64,000 nucleotides of DNA, taken from assembly GCA_023436205.1 (NCBI GenBank), contig JAEZKC010000085.1, positions 1 through 64,000 on the forward strand, given 5' to 3'. This stretch comes from Fibrobacterota bacterium (lineage in GTDB: Bacteria; Fibrobacterota; Chitinivibrionia; Chitinivibrionales; Chitinispirillaceae). The translations under genes were made by a program, and so were the position numbers. Under the pieces are notes generated by a model. The model was not told where the DNA came from. It saw nothing but the letters and a program-made list of their open reading frames with translations, and made no database searches. Within the stretch, counting starts at the first letter, position 1. Each line of letters begins with the position of its first letter. Positions 25,351-34,127 of this stretch are shown one piece after another.

Positions 25351-26112
25351 TTATTTGCTTAAATTTTCCAGATAGGCTTTGGTGAAATAATCATTACTCA
25401 GGTTTTCCGTGGCTATGGCAGAAATATCCACCACGGTTTTGTTGCCTTTCTCAAATTCATCGATAAACATCTGTTTTACAGGTATAAAGCTTCCTTTAAT
25501 TTCTGTGTATTTGAGATAGTAGGCGGTGGCCATCAGAGTGCCCGAATTGGAATAAGAAGTTTCCTTGAGCACCAGCTGATTGTCTCTTCTGACCCAGTAG
25601 GTCTTTTTCGGATAATCCACATCATTGACCTTTGCAGTAACTTCGAAGCGGTACACCGGAACCTTACCCAGCGTATCCTCGAAAATGAGTTCCTTGCCGT
25701 CTTTGTCTTTCATACCCTCGTAAAGCTCAGTTATCTTCCGTCCCTCAAAATCCTGCCCCTTGGCATCGGTGCCCCCGATGCTTTCATCGCGGTTAATATG
25801 CTGGAATGTTCTGGTGTTTTGTCTGTACATCCAGAAATTGTCTTTGATTCGCAGGTAACCGTTGCCCTTTTCGTAGGATGGCGCAAGCATCACGATAAGA
25901 AAAGATTTATCCGAATCACGCCTGTAGTACATCATCTCAAGTTTCTTTGTACCCTGTCCGGTTTTCTGTTGGGTAACATCCACCTTTGCGCTTACATCGG
26001 TTGCCATACTATAGCGCTCATCCATTTTGACCAGAATCTCCTGAATTGAGGGCATGCTGAATCCGCATGCAGAAGTTAAAATCAAAACTAATGCTGAAAA
26101 GATGTATTTCAT
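25351..26112 (-). CDS. LolA-like outer-membrane lipoprotein-sorting family protein
   Basis: About 253 aa, periplasmic. The start is the ATG of MKYIFSAL with GGAG six bases upstream; a longer frame from a TTG at 26130 is less likely. The signal peptide is about 18 residues, with a Cys (TSACGFS) that could also be a lipidation site. The mature part is an open beta-barrel of the LolA/LolB type: KMDERYSMATDVSAKVDVTQ, KKLEMMYYRR, FLIVMLAPSYEKGNGYLRIKDNFWMY. It matches the COG2834 subgroup associated with ABC or MMPL exporters rather than the housekeeping LolA. It begins 10 bases after the second permease, so the two are co-transcribed, and it probably ferries a lipid or lipoprotein from the exporter. 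Confidence 0.85.
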   Translation of the reverse strand: MKYIFSALVLILTSACGFSMPSIQEILVKMDERYSMATDVSAKVDVTQQKTGQGTKKLEMMYYRRDSDKSFLIVMLAPSYEKGNGYLRIKDNFWMYRQNTRTFQHINRDESIGGTDAKGQDFEGRKITELYEGMKDKDGKELIFEDTLGKVPVYRFEVTAKVNDVDYPKKTYWVRRDNQLVLKETSYSNSGTLMATAYYLKYTEIKGSFIPVKQMFIDEFEKGNKTVVDISAIATENLSNDYFTKAYLENLSK

Positions 26113-26122
26113 TTTTTCTCCT

Positions 26123-27877
26123 TTATTCAAAGTGCCTGAGTGCTTCGGCTGCTGATAGCTTAGCTGCTTTACGAGCCGGAAAGAAAGCTGTGATTACTGA
26201 AATCATGATTATAAGAAGAATAAACAGGACTGTACTTACAGCGGATGGCGTGAACTGCAGATGTCCATCTGACAAAATCATCCCAAGCGGATTATCACCA
26301 GCATCAATTTTTGGTAAAGAAAGCAGACTCATTGTGGCAAATGCCAGTATTGTGCCGGCGACAGAAGAGAATAAGGCCAGAAACCCGGTTTCAAGAATAA
26401 AAACCTTTCGCACTTCACTACGCTGCATCCCGATTGCTCTGATAGTGCCTATCTCTCTTGTCCTCTCTTTGATAGTCATTCTCAAGGTATTCACTACGCC
26501 AATAAGAATAATGAAAAACAGTATGATCACTGCCGAGAACGTAATCAGGTTAAGCACACCTTCAAGCTGGAGAATTGCACTAGCCGATTCGTACATTGAC
26601 TGCACATCCATAACCATTGCTTTTGTTTTCTTCTGAGCTACTTCCCGGTATTTCTTGCCAACATCTTCAGTTGTGCGGGCCCTCTCAAGCAGAACCCATT
26701 CACTGGCGAGTACTTTGCCCAGGGCGAAATCGGCTGGGGGGGTGAAAGTCATCTGATCTGGTCTTGATGGCCAGTTATCGTAAAAGGTTTTATAAAAATC
26801 TCTTTCATTGACCAGAAGAAAACTGTTGCTGCTGTCTTTTAAAACATGAGTAATATCAACTTTAAATGTTACAGGAGTATCCCTGAATTTAGGCTTATAG
26901 GATATTACTGCACTTTTTCCAATACCCAAACCAGTTTTATTTGCAAGTGCACTTGAGATAATAGAACTTCCTTTATCAACACTGTCTGCCTGGTTACCAT
27001 CAGCAAAAATGATACTGTTGATCAGTACTTGTGAAGAGGAATCGCTGTTGAGACCATAAACAGAAAGAGGAAATCTACTGCTGTCGGTAACAAGCATTTC
27101 TCCTTCAATCGCCGCAATTTGGGGTTTTAATGCATCATGAAGTTTATCTGCATAAAAACGAGCGTTCTTTTTGGCATCTTTGATCCTTATATACAACTGT
27201 GCCAGTTCGTCGGGTTTGTAACCAAGTAGCCTTTTGAGATCCTGGAGTTCGAGGAAAATAGGAATTGACATGAACATGTTCGCTGGCTTGAAAATAGCTG
27301 AAACAGTCAAACGGGCAGATTGCTGCTGTCCGTGTACATCGGTAAAGCGAACTTTCAGCACGTCATTTAGCTTGAGATTAAGATACTTGGCTTTCTCTTC
27401 CGAAATGCCGACAGGGTGACGTCCGTTCGAAGTATCTTCCAGTGCCTCAAAACTTCCTTCCAGCATTTTAAAATTACGTTCATACTCTTTCTGGTCTTTT
27501 TCAGATACTTCCACATCCATATCTATGCCGACCATCACTACATTATCAGCTTTACCGTTGCCGATTCCGCGAGCCATGATGCCAATGGATTCAGTCATTT
27601 CGGTGATGTCAGGAATCTGTGACTTGACCAGATTCCTCATTCTCTCACCATCATGGAACAGCTGGTTATAGACATTGCCGTCCTGATTGTAGCTGACTTT
27701 GATATGCCCGGCAACATAGACCACAATCTCATTGAAAAGCACATCGCTTATCCCTCTTGAGAAGGAATTGGCAAGCACGAGGATCATGGCGCCAAAGGCG
27801 ATAGCTGATCCCAGAAGGATGTTCCTGCGCTTCTGGCGCAGGAGATTCCTCAGACTAATGCTTATAAGGTAATTCAT
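26123..27877 (-). CDS. ABC transporter permease, LolC/E-MacB type (second)
   Basis: A 584-aa inner-membrane protein of the FtsX superfamily. One membrane segment lies near the N-terminus (about 18-40), then a large periplasmic MacB-like domain (40-430), then three C-terminal membrane segments (about 440-580). The cytoplasmic coupling region IKERTREIGTIRAIGMQRSEV is the family hallmark. With the LolD-like ATPase and the other permease it forms a type VII mechanotransmission ABC complex that lifts lipoproteins or other hydrophobic cargo out of the inner membrane. It lies 23 bases after permease 1 and 10 bases before the LolA-like gene. Confidence 0.9.
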   Translation of the reverse strand: MNYLISISLRNLLRQKRRNILLGSAIAFGAMILVLANSFSRGISDVLFNEIVVYVAGHIKVSYNQDGNVYNQLFHDGERMRNLVKSQIPDITEMTESIGIMARGIGNGKADNVVMVGIDMDVEVSEKDQKEYERNFKMLEGSFEALEDTSNGRHPVGISEEKAKYLNLKLNDVLKVRFTDVHGQQQSARLTVSAIFKPANMFMSIPIFLELQDLKRLLGYKPDELAQLYIRIKDAKKNARFYADKLHDALKPQIAAIEGEMLVTDSSRFPLSVYGLNSDSSSQVLINSIIFADGNQADSVDKGSSIISSALANKTGLGIGKSAVISYKPKFRDTPVTFKVDITHVLKDSSNSFLLVNERDFYKTFYDNWPSRPDQMTFTPPADFALGKVLASEWVLLERARTTEDVGKKYREVAQKKTKAMVMDVQSMYESASAILQLEGVLNLITFSAVIILFFIILIGVVNTLRMTIKERTREIGTIRAIGMQRSEVRKVFILETGFLALFSSVAGTILAFATMSLLSLPKIDAGDNPLGMILSDGHLQFTPSAVSTVLFILLIIMISVITAFFPARKAAKLSAAEALRHFE

Positions 27878-27900
27878 TATTCACTCCTGAATTTCGAGTA

Positions 27901-29433
27901 TTAGTCTCGAGCTATGGCGTCGAGAGGTGTTATCTTTCGGGCAATCAGTACCGGGTAAACTACTGCGATTATGGTCACGAGTGCCAGCTGAATCATTGCA
28001 GTAACCAGGTCGCTACCCGAAAGGAACGGCTGAAATGATTCTCCTCCAAAAAGAAGCTGAGCCATTTCATTGCTTGACTTTATTTTCATTGCTGAGAGAA
28101 TCTGAACGACAACGATTCCAACAGCAATGCCCAGTCCTCCGAAAAAAAAGGAAAGAAGTGCTGTTTCACCTAAAAACATCGAAGTGATAAACCCTTTTCT
28201 TGCCCCAACGGCCCTCATCATTCCTATTTCTGATGTTCTTTCCAGAGCTGCCATGCTGAGTGTGTTTACAATAATGATTATGGCCACAATAAAGAGAAAC
28301 ATGACAAAAACAAATAAAGATGCCTTGATCAGCGTAGCCATGCTTCCCAGAGTCCCAACCGCCTTCTTCCAGCTGACTGCCCGCACATTAAGTCCGGATT
28401 CATCCAGTGTTGAATTGACTTTGGCTAGTGTTTTGTCTAGATTCCTGTGATCTTTGAGCAGCACCAGCACCATATTGTAAGCTCCGGCATCTAAATCGGC
28501 GGATTCTTCACCGGTAATCTTCTCATCATCACTACTCAGTTCAAGTGGGGTTACAGGGGTCTTGCTCAGTGCATCCTCTGTGAAAATGTCAGATGAGAAC
28601 AGTGCATCCAGGTCTTCACTTTCTGAAGAGAGCAGGCTTTCTTCCTCATCGGAAAGTTCGGTCTGATCTGCGGATGTAAAGTATCCCAGACATCGGCGGT
28701 AGGATTCAATATCCATAGTTACAAAACTGCCCCAAATCGAATTGAGTGCCGAGTATTTGACTATCCCTTTGATACCAAGACGAACATCTGTGCTGGTGTT
28801 GTCTGCGCTCACTCCCATGAACACTACATTATCCTTATAGATCAGCGATGTTCTGACTTCACGTGCTTCGGGTGTCATGTGGGTTGTATCCAGGGGACAG
28901 TCCTCGCAGCTATACCATAGATTAGTGTAGCTGAACATCTCCTTGCGAGCCCCGGTGGGAATCAGCACGCCTTTTTCTCCCGGAGCAACTGTCCGGCCCT
29001 CAAGCATAGTAAGACTTTTGGGAAACATCTCGTAGTAGCGCTTGAAATCAACTCCCAGAAGATATGCGTAACCGGGAGCACCACCTTCCTCATTGATTAC
29101 CATGGCGGCATTTTTTCCGAGAGGCAAGTATTTCTCAATGTAGTCGAGAGTTTTGAGGAGCGAATCGATTGCCTTATAGTTGTATATGGCTTCTATCGGT
29201 CTGCCCATCATCTCTAGTAATACATTATCAGACTGTTGGTCTTTACTGACAATGATCAGGTCGCCGGTGAATCCATTGATGATGTTTTCCTGCATTCCCC
29301 GGTCCATCCCTGAAATCACTCCGTTGCCGATTGTCATCAGAAGCGCTCCTAGAAACAGAATCGAACCAATGACAAAGCTTTTCCCCTTGTGACGCATGAT
29401 ATTGCGCCAGGCTATCTTAAAAATCAGCTTCAT
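27901..29433 (-). CDS. ABC transporter permease, LolC/E-MacB type (first), with acidic periplasmic insert
   Basis: A 510-aa inner-membrane protein: one N-terminal membrane segment, a large periplasmic domain, and three C-terminal segments after about residue 365. ALERTSEIGMMRAVGARKGF is the FtsX-type coupling motif. Unlike its partner it carries a strongly acidic Ser/Asp/Glu-rich insert in the periplasmic domain, about residues 255-325 (ELSDEEESLLSSESEDLDAL and a second stretch LSSDDEKITGEESADLD). It begins 3 bases after the LolD-like gene, so the two are translationally linked. A heterodimer with the second permease is expected, by analogy with LolC/LolE. Confidence 0.9.
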   Translation of the reverse strand: MKLIFKIAWRNIMRHKGKSFVIGSILFLGALLMTIGNGVISGMDRGMQENIINGFTGDLIIVSKDQQSDNVLLEMMGRPIEAIYNYKAIDSLLKTLDYIEKYLPLGKNAAMVINEEGGAPGYAYLLGVDFKRYYEMFPKSLTMLEGRTVAPGEKGVLIPTGARKEMFSYTNLWYSCEDCPLDTTHMTPEAREVRTSLIYKDNVVFMGVSADNTSTDVRLGIKGIVKYSALNSIWGSFVTMDIESYRRCLGYFTSADQTELSDEEESLLSSESEDLDALFSSDIFTEDALSKTPVTPLELSSDDEKITGEESADLDAGAYNMVLVLLKDHRNLDKTLAKVNSTLDESGLNVRAVSWKKAVGTLGSMATLIKASLFVFVMFLFIVAIIIIVNTLSMAALERTSEIGMMRAVGARKGFITSMFLGETALLSFFFGGLGIAVGIVVVQILSAMKIKSSNEMAQLLFGGESFQPFLSGSDLVTAMIQLALVTIIAVVYPVLIARKITPLDAIARD

Positions 29434-29436
29434 GGG

Positions 29437-30117
29437 TTAGTCCTCTTTCGCAATGAGTCCGTCTTTGATCTTTACCACATGCCTGGCGTATTTGAGCACG
29501 TTTGCATCGTGAGTGGAAAAGATGAAGGTGGTCTTTTCGATTTGATTCATTTCACGCATGAGGTCGAGAATCTGAGCGCCGGTCACCGAGTCCAGGTTTG
29601 CAGTGGGCTCGTCGGCCAGCACTATATCTGGATTAGTCACTAAGGCACGAGCAATAGCCACTCTCTGACGTTGACCACCAGATAATTCTGCCGGGCGATG
29701 GTGTCTGTAATCCTTCAAGCCAACTTCCTCGATAAGCTTCTCCGCTCTGGCTCGAATTTGTGACTTTGAGTGTTTTTTCATCAGCAACAGCGGGAATTCC
29801 ACGTTTTCCACAGTGTCGAGTACAGGGATGAGGTTAAAAGTCTGGAAAATGAAGCCGATCTTATGAAGCCTAATATCAGTAATTGCTTTGTCGTTGAGTT
29901 TGGTTACTTCCGTACCACCGACTTTGACACTGCCTTGGGATGCATGGTCGATACAGCCGATGACATTAAGAAGCGTCGTCTTGCCGCTTCCGGATGGTCC
30001 CACTATGCTTAGAAAATCACCCTCCTCTATGGAAAGGTCAACGCCTCTGAGTGCATGTACGACAGTTTTGCCGAGCGGATAGTTCTTGGTCAGGCCTTTG
30101 ATCTCGATGATATTCAC
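29437..30117 (-). CDS. ABC transporter ATP-binding protein, LolD/MacB type
   Basis: The ATPase of the export complex, about 226 aa. I chose the GTG at 30115-30117 because GGAGG lies seven bases upstream and the protein then starts at VNIIEIKGLTKNYPLG, the normal LolD start. A longer frame from 30204 adds 29 unrelated residues. Walker A is GPSGSGKTT, the Q-loop is in FIFQTFNLIP, the signature is LSGGQRQRVAIARA, and Walker B is DIVLADEPT, followed by the H-loop in FSTHD. It is the first gene of an operon with two FtsX-like permeases, a LolA-like carrier and a beta-barrel. Confidence 0.93.
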   Translation of the reverse strand: MNIIEIKGLTKNYPLGKTVVHALRGVDLSIEEGDFLSIVGPSGSGKTTLLNVIGCIDHASQGSVKVGGTEVTKLNDKAITDIRLHKIGFIFQTFNLIPVLDTVENVEFPLLLMKKHSKSQIRARAEKLIEEVGLKDYRHHRPAELSGGQRQRVAIARALVTNPDIVLADEPTANLDSVTGAQILDLMREMNQIEKTTFIFSTHDANVLKYARHVVKIKDGLIAKED

Positions 30118-30404
30118 ACCTGTCCTCCATTGATTCTCAATTTGAGGTTTTGGATGAGCTTTTAGTAGAGGTTGAAAATACAATTTGAAGAGGATAAATT
30201 CCATTCAATTTCTGTAATGAATAGGTTAGGGACCGTAAATGATCACTCAAACAGCGGTTTCATTGCCAGTGGGTAAAATTTTCTTTTACGATTCTGGCGG
30301 TTAGGCCGTAATCGGGCGTTAATGAAAAAACCACTACCCTCAAAACTTCTCATCTTCTATATTGCATGGCCACTCTATCAGTCTCTACCCCTAAAGGAAC
30401 AATA

Positions 30405-32087
30405 ATGCAGAAATTCGTCGAACTGGGTCTCACAGAAAAAACTCTCCCCGCCATTCGCCATCGCGGCTTTGAAGAACCCACAGAAATTCAATCACTTGTA
30501 ATTCCCGTCATGCTTAAGGAAACCACAGACCTTATCGCCCAGGCTCAGACAGGAACTGGCAAAACTGCCACTTTCGCACTACCGCTTATAGAAATGGTGA
30601 ACCCGGCAAGTCGTCATGTGCAGGCTATTATTCTTGCACCTACCCGTGAATTGGTCCTGCAGGTTTGTGAGGAGATAAATTCCCTGAAGGGCGAGATCAA
30701 CATTACTGTCGCCCCGATCTATGGAGGGCAATCCATCGGTCTTCAGCTGTCAAAACTCAGAAAGGGTGTGACCATTGTGGTCGGAACGCCGGGACGAGTG
30801 ATCGACCATATTGAGCGCGGCACCCTGAAACTCGATCAGGTACAGTATTTCGTTCTCGATGAGGGAGACGAGATGCTCAATATGGGGTTTATTGAGGATA
30901 TCGAGAAGATCCTCTCCAGTACTCCCCAGACCAGACGTACCTTTCTCTTTTCAGCCACCGTTCCCGAACGGATAAAGAAACTTGCTTCTTCCTATATGAA
31001 GGATGTAAAGCTCATCAAGACAAAGACCAATCTGACCACTGGTCTTACTGATCAGATTTATTATGAAGTGGCGCCGCACGACAGATTCGAAGCACTCTGC
31101 AGAATTATCGATATGGAAGATGAATTTTACGGAATCGTTTTCTGCCGCATGAAAACCGAGGTTGACGAACTGGTGGGACACCTGACCGATCGGGGCTATG
31201 CTGCTGACGGTCTGCATGGGGATATCTCTCAGGCTCAGAGAGAACAGATTCTGGGCAAGTTCAGGAAAAAGCAGGTTTCCATGCTGGTCGCAACAGACGT
31301 TGCAGCCCGCGGAATTGACATTAGTAATTTGACACACGTAATAAATTACGGTCTGCCTCAAGATGCAGAGGCCTATGTACATAGAATCGGCAGAACCGGT
31401 CGTGCAGGCAACCAGGGCACCGCCATCACCTTCATTACCCCTCAGGAATTCAGCCGTCTGGGTTTTATTAAACGTACGGTGAATGCTTCTATACGAAAAA
31501 AAGAGATCCCTGAGGTATCCCAGATAATCGAGCAGAAAATGCAGCGGCTTACCCGTGAAATAAACGATGCCGGTGAGGATATAAGTGGTGGTATTTTCCA
31601 GGACTGGGCCGAGGAATTACTCTCTTCCGATGCTGACCCCAAGCGGATCATTGCATCAGTGCTGAAAAACTCTTATGGAAAGCTGCTTGATAAAAGCAAT
31701 TACCGTCAGTTGACACCTGTTTTCCGCAAAAAAGAGCGGAAACCAACAGATCGGCATTTTCAGGAAGAAAGCGGCAAAACCAGACTCTTCATTGCACTTG
31801 GTAAGAACAATAAGGCAACAAAAAAGTTGCTTGTAGAATTCATTGTCGATGAAGCGGGTATAAGTAAAGATCTTATTGAAGAGATCGAAATCTATGACAA
31901 TTTTTCTTTTGTAACAGTTCCATTTGCAGAAGCGGAAGTGATCCTTTCAAGTTTCAAAGCCCGAGGCGGTAGGCAGTCTTTGATTTCCAAGGCGAAACCT
32001 GCGGGAAGCTCCGGAAGACCGCGCTCGCGTCAGAGATCTGAAGGTCAGGACAGTCAGCGCGGGAAGTATTTCAAAAAACGCCGCTGA
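30405..32087 (+). CDS. DEAD-box RNA helicase (DeaD/CshA-like) with DbpA-type RNA-binding end and DEGD motif II
   Basis: ATP-dependent RNA helicase of 560 aa, acting in ribosome assembly or RNA decay. I chose the ATG at 30405 because AAAGGA lies six bases upstream and the Q-motif region then starts normally (MQKFVELGLTEKTL); a frame from 30366 adds 13 residues without a ribosome site. Motif I is AQTGTGKT, Ia PTRELV, III SAT, and the second RecA domain has ATDVAARGIDI and HRIGRTGRAG. Motif II, normally DEAD, reads DEGD (codons 30858-30869). The C-terminal about 75 residues before a basic tail form a DbpA RRM-like fold (RLFIALGKNNKATKKLL). The tail is rich in Arg, Ser and Gly. Its TGA abuts the stop of the convergent outer-membrane gene. 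Confidence 0.94.
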   Translation: MQKFVELGLTEKTLPAIRHRGFEEPTEIQSLVIPVMLKETTDLIAQAQTGTGKTATFALPLIEMVNPASRHVQAIILAPTRELVLQVCEEINSLKGEINITVAPIYGGQSIGLQLSKLRKGVTIVVGTPGRVIDHIERGTLKLDQVQYFVLDEGDEMLNMGFIEDIEKILSSTPQTRRTFLFSATVPERIKKLASSYMKDVKLIKTKTNLTTGLTDQIYYEVAPHDRFEALCRIIDMEDEFYGIVFCRMKTEVDELVGHLTDRGYAADGLHGDISQAQREQILGKFRKKQVSMLVATDVAARGIDISNLTHVINYGLPQDAEAYVHRIGRTGRAGNQGTAITFITPQEFSRLGFIKRTVNASIRKKEIPEVSQIIEQKMQRLTREINDAGEDISGGIFQDWAEELLSSDADPKRIIASVLKNSYGKLLDKSNYRQLTPVFRKKERKPTDRHFQEESGKTRLFIALGKNNKATKKLLVEFIVDEAGISKDLIEEIEIYDNFSFVTVPFAEAEVILSSFKARGGRQSLISKAKPAGSSGRPRSRQRSEGQDSQRGKYFKKRR

Positions 32088-33488
32088 TCAGAAGAACAGG
32101 TCAAGATAGGCATGCGTGGCCGGTAACCAGTAATAGTTGCCGGCCATTATTATGTACCAGGGTATCTTTTCATACGATGCTGGTAGTGCAGTTCTTCTTC
32201 CGTAAACCACATCCAGACAAACACTCTGACGTAGAACCGGGACGACTGCTCTAAAACCTGTTCCCAGACCCACACCGCTTTGAACGGGACCTTTGAAAGT
32301 CAGTACGTCAAGAGGCCCATGGTGCAGCTTGGCATAATCGGCAATCAGGCTGGCATCTATTCTGTAGGTGATTTCGTCTATACCCAGAAAAGGCTGAAGA
32401 TAGGGAATCGGCAGGGGAGGGGATTTCCAGATTGGCTTGTAATACTTGGCAGAAAGCAGAATTGCGCTGTTTGCTACAATATCCCGTCCCAGACCCCATC
32501 CCAGAGCTTTTCTGCCATAACCTCGAATCTGACCTTCTGCACCATAAAGCAGACGGTTGTTTTCCCCCGCATTAGCATTTCGCAAAGTCAGCGCACAGCG
32601 TAAGGCCAGCTTGTCATCGAAGAATAGAGGAAGATACCAGCGCAAATCACTGCTGAATTGAATGTAGGGATTGTTTTTGCTATGGTAAAGGTGATTTGAC
32701 CTGAGTTCTGAATAGAGGACCCATCCTTTTTGGGGGTCGAAAGAAGATGAACGGAAATCATTGACCAGACTAAGCATGCTATAGGCTTCATAGATACGTG
32801 TGGTGTCTCTGAACCCGGAAGTATCTTCACTAATTTTTCGACGGTAAGTAGGGGCGGTGCTTATAGCTATGCGGGATTTCGATCCTATTCTTCTGCCCAG
32901 AGTGAATCTGTAATACACATCCAGATTGTCCTCATGAAGCATGATGTCTGGAGAAGTGGCAACCTTTGCCCCAGAAGAGATGAAATATGGGCTGGGGAGG
33001 AATGGTTTGTACCATGAAACTCCAAGCGATCGGGCATCCCAGAAACTCACACTGGTCGAAAGCTCCTCCATTCGACCTCGAAAATTGCTGAAGGTTCCTT
33101 CCAGTTTTAAACTCCACCAGAATTTCTTTTTACCGTACATCGTGGTGCTGTATTCGCCAGAATAGCCCGGGGTGAACCGTACTGCTTCCTCCAGAACTAC
33201 AAAAACATGAACACCATCCTCACGGTTGAAAGGAAAAATATCCACCTTGTTATAGAGTTGAGTCCTGAGAAGTCGTTCACGGGTAATCTGCAGAAGTGAA
33301 GAATCGAGTTGGAATCCTGTATCAAAGGCAAAAAAAAGCTTCAAAATCTCCGGACGGGTGGTTTTATTACCATAGATTTCTATTTTTCGGATAACTGAAC
33401 CGGAGTCCTGTACAGATTGGGGTTCACCAAAAGCTGTCAAGGTGAATAACATTAATACGAGAGGAACTAAGATTTTTTTTACTGCCAC
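32088..33488 (-). CDS. Omp85/BamA-superfamily outer-membrane protein with one POTRA-like domain
   Basis: About 466 aa. The frame stays open upstream to 33572, but that part lies inside the RNase P RNA gene, so I place the start at the GTG at 33486-33488 (MAVKKILVPLVLML), which gives a clean signal peptide. The ribosome site is weak. After cleavage near AFG, a single POTRA-like domain (IRKIEIYGNKTTRPEILKLFF) precedes a 16-strand-type barrel with the Omp85 features DPQKGWVLYSEL, LRNANAGENNRLLYGAEGQIRGYG and a C-terminal aromatic strand (AYLDLFF). The RGY in IRGYG matches the conserved L6-loop motif. It has fewer POTRAs than BamA, closer to TamA or single-POTRA surface antigens. It lies directly downstream of rnpB. 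Confidence 0.85.
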   Translation of the reverse strand: MAVKKILVPLVLMLFTLTAFGEPQSVQDSGSVIRKIEIYGNKTTRPEILKLFFAFDTGFQLDSSLLQITRERLLRTQLYNKVDIFPFNREDGVHVFVVLEEAVRFTPGYSGEYSTTMYGKKKFWWSLKLEGTFSNFRGRMEELSTSVSFWDARSLGVSWYKPFLPSPYFISSGAKVATSPDIMLHEDNLDVYYRFTLGRRIGSKSRIAISTAPTYRRKISEDTSGFRDTTRIYEAYSMLSLVNDFRSSSFDPQKGWVLYSELRSNHLYHSKNNPYIQFSSDLRWYLPLFFDDKLALRCALTLRNANAGENNRLLYGAEGQIRGYGRKALGWGLGRDIVANSAILLSAKYYKPIWKSPPLPIPYLQPFLGIDEITYRIDASLIADYAKLHHGPLDVLTFKGPVQSGVGLGTGFRAVVPVLRQSVCLDVVYGRRTALPASYEKIPWYIIMAGNYYWLPATHAYLDLFF

Positions 33489-33511
33489 TTTGATGATCTT
33501 TTCCAAAAAAA

Positions 33512-33905
33512 GGTGACGGAGGGTCTGTAAGCCGGGTTCTGTCTTTCCCGAGCGATCGGGAGAGGCAGCCATTTATCTGGCCCCGAAAAAATCGGGACAT
33601 TGAGCGACCCACCCGAGGAGACTGGAAGCGGACCACTTCCTCCCTTGCGGGAATCTCCCCCTACTTGGTCTTGCACCGGATAGGGTTTACCTGCTCCCGA
33701 GTGGCTTTCGCTTTTCGGGACGGTGGGCTCTTACCCCACCATTTCACTTCTCACCCCTTCCCGACGATGTCGTGAAAGAGCGGACTTCTTTCTGTGGCAC
33801 TTTCCGTACCCTTGCGGGTCCCCTTTTAACAGGGTATCCTGTCCTGCGGTGCCCGGACTTTCCTCTCCAGCTTTAAGCTGAAGCGACTGCCCGATCCTCC
33901 GTCAT
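33512..33905 (-). ncRNA. rnpB: RNase P RNA, bacterial class A
   Basis: Catalytic RNA that removes 5' leaders from tRNA precursors. Read on the minus strand it shows the universal blocks in order: GAGGAAAGTCCGGGC near the 5' end, ACAGAAA, AAGAGCCCACCG, GAGCAGGTAAACCC, AGATAAATGGCTGCC and ACAGAACCCGGCTTA near the 3' end. The ends pair as helix P1: TGACGGAGG at 33896-33904 with its complement at 33513-33521. Length about 394 nt. Seven T residues follow directly after the P1 3' strand (33505-33511), resembling a terminator. The next gene, the Omp85-like one, starts only about 17 nt further on. Confidence 0.97.
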
Positions 33906-34127
33906 TTTTTGGAAAAATAATCTCCGCACCGCAATTATTCGATTTCCCTGTACTAAAATTACTAAAATGGTGAAGTATTAGCCATAGATGAGGTGAAAGT
34001 GCTGGTAATAAGTGCACCGGTAAATTAATTTTTTCTCAGGGGGGTTGTTCATGCTGAACTTGACAACATATCCTGAATCTGCCAGTGTCGTTCTAATTAC
34101 TTCAGATTTTCAATTGGAAATTAGTCT

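Noticed and set aside
33424..33676. Protein-coding frames within 33489-33900, including the upstream extension of the Omp85-like gene
   Set aside because: This DNA is the RNase P RNA gene; the frames do not make sense as protein.
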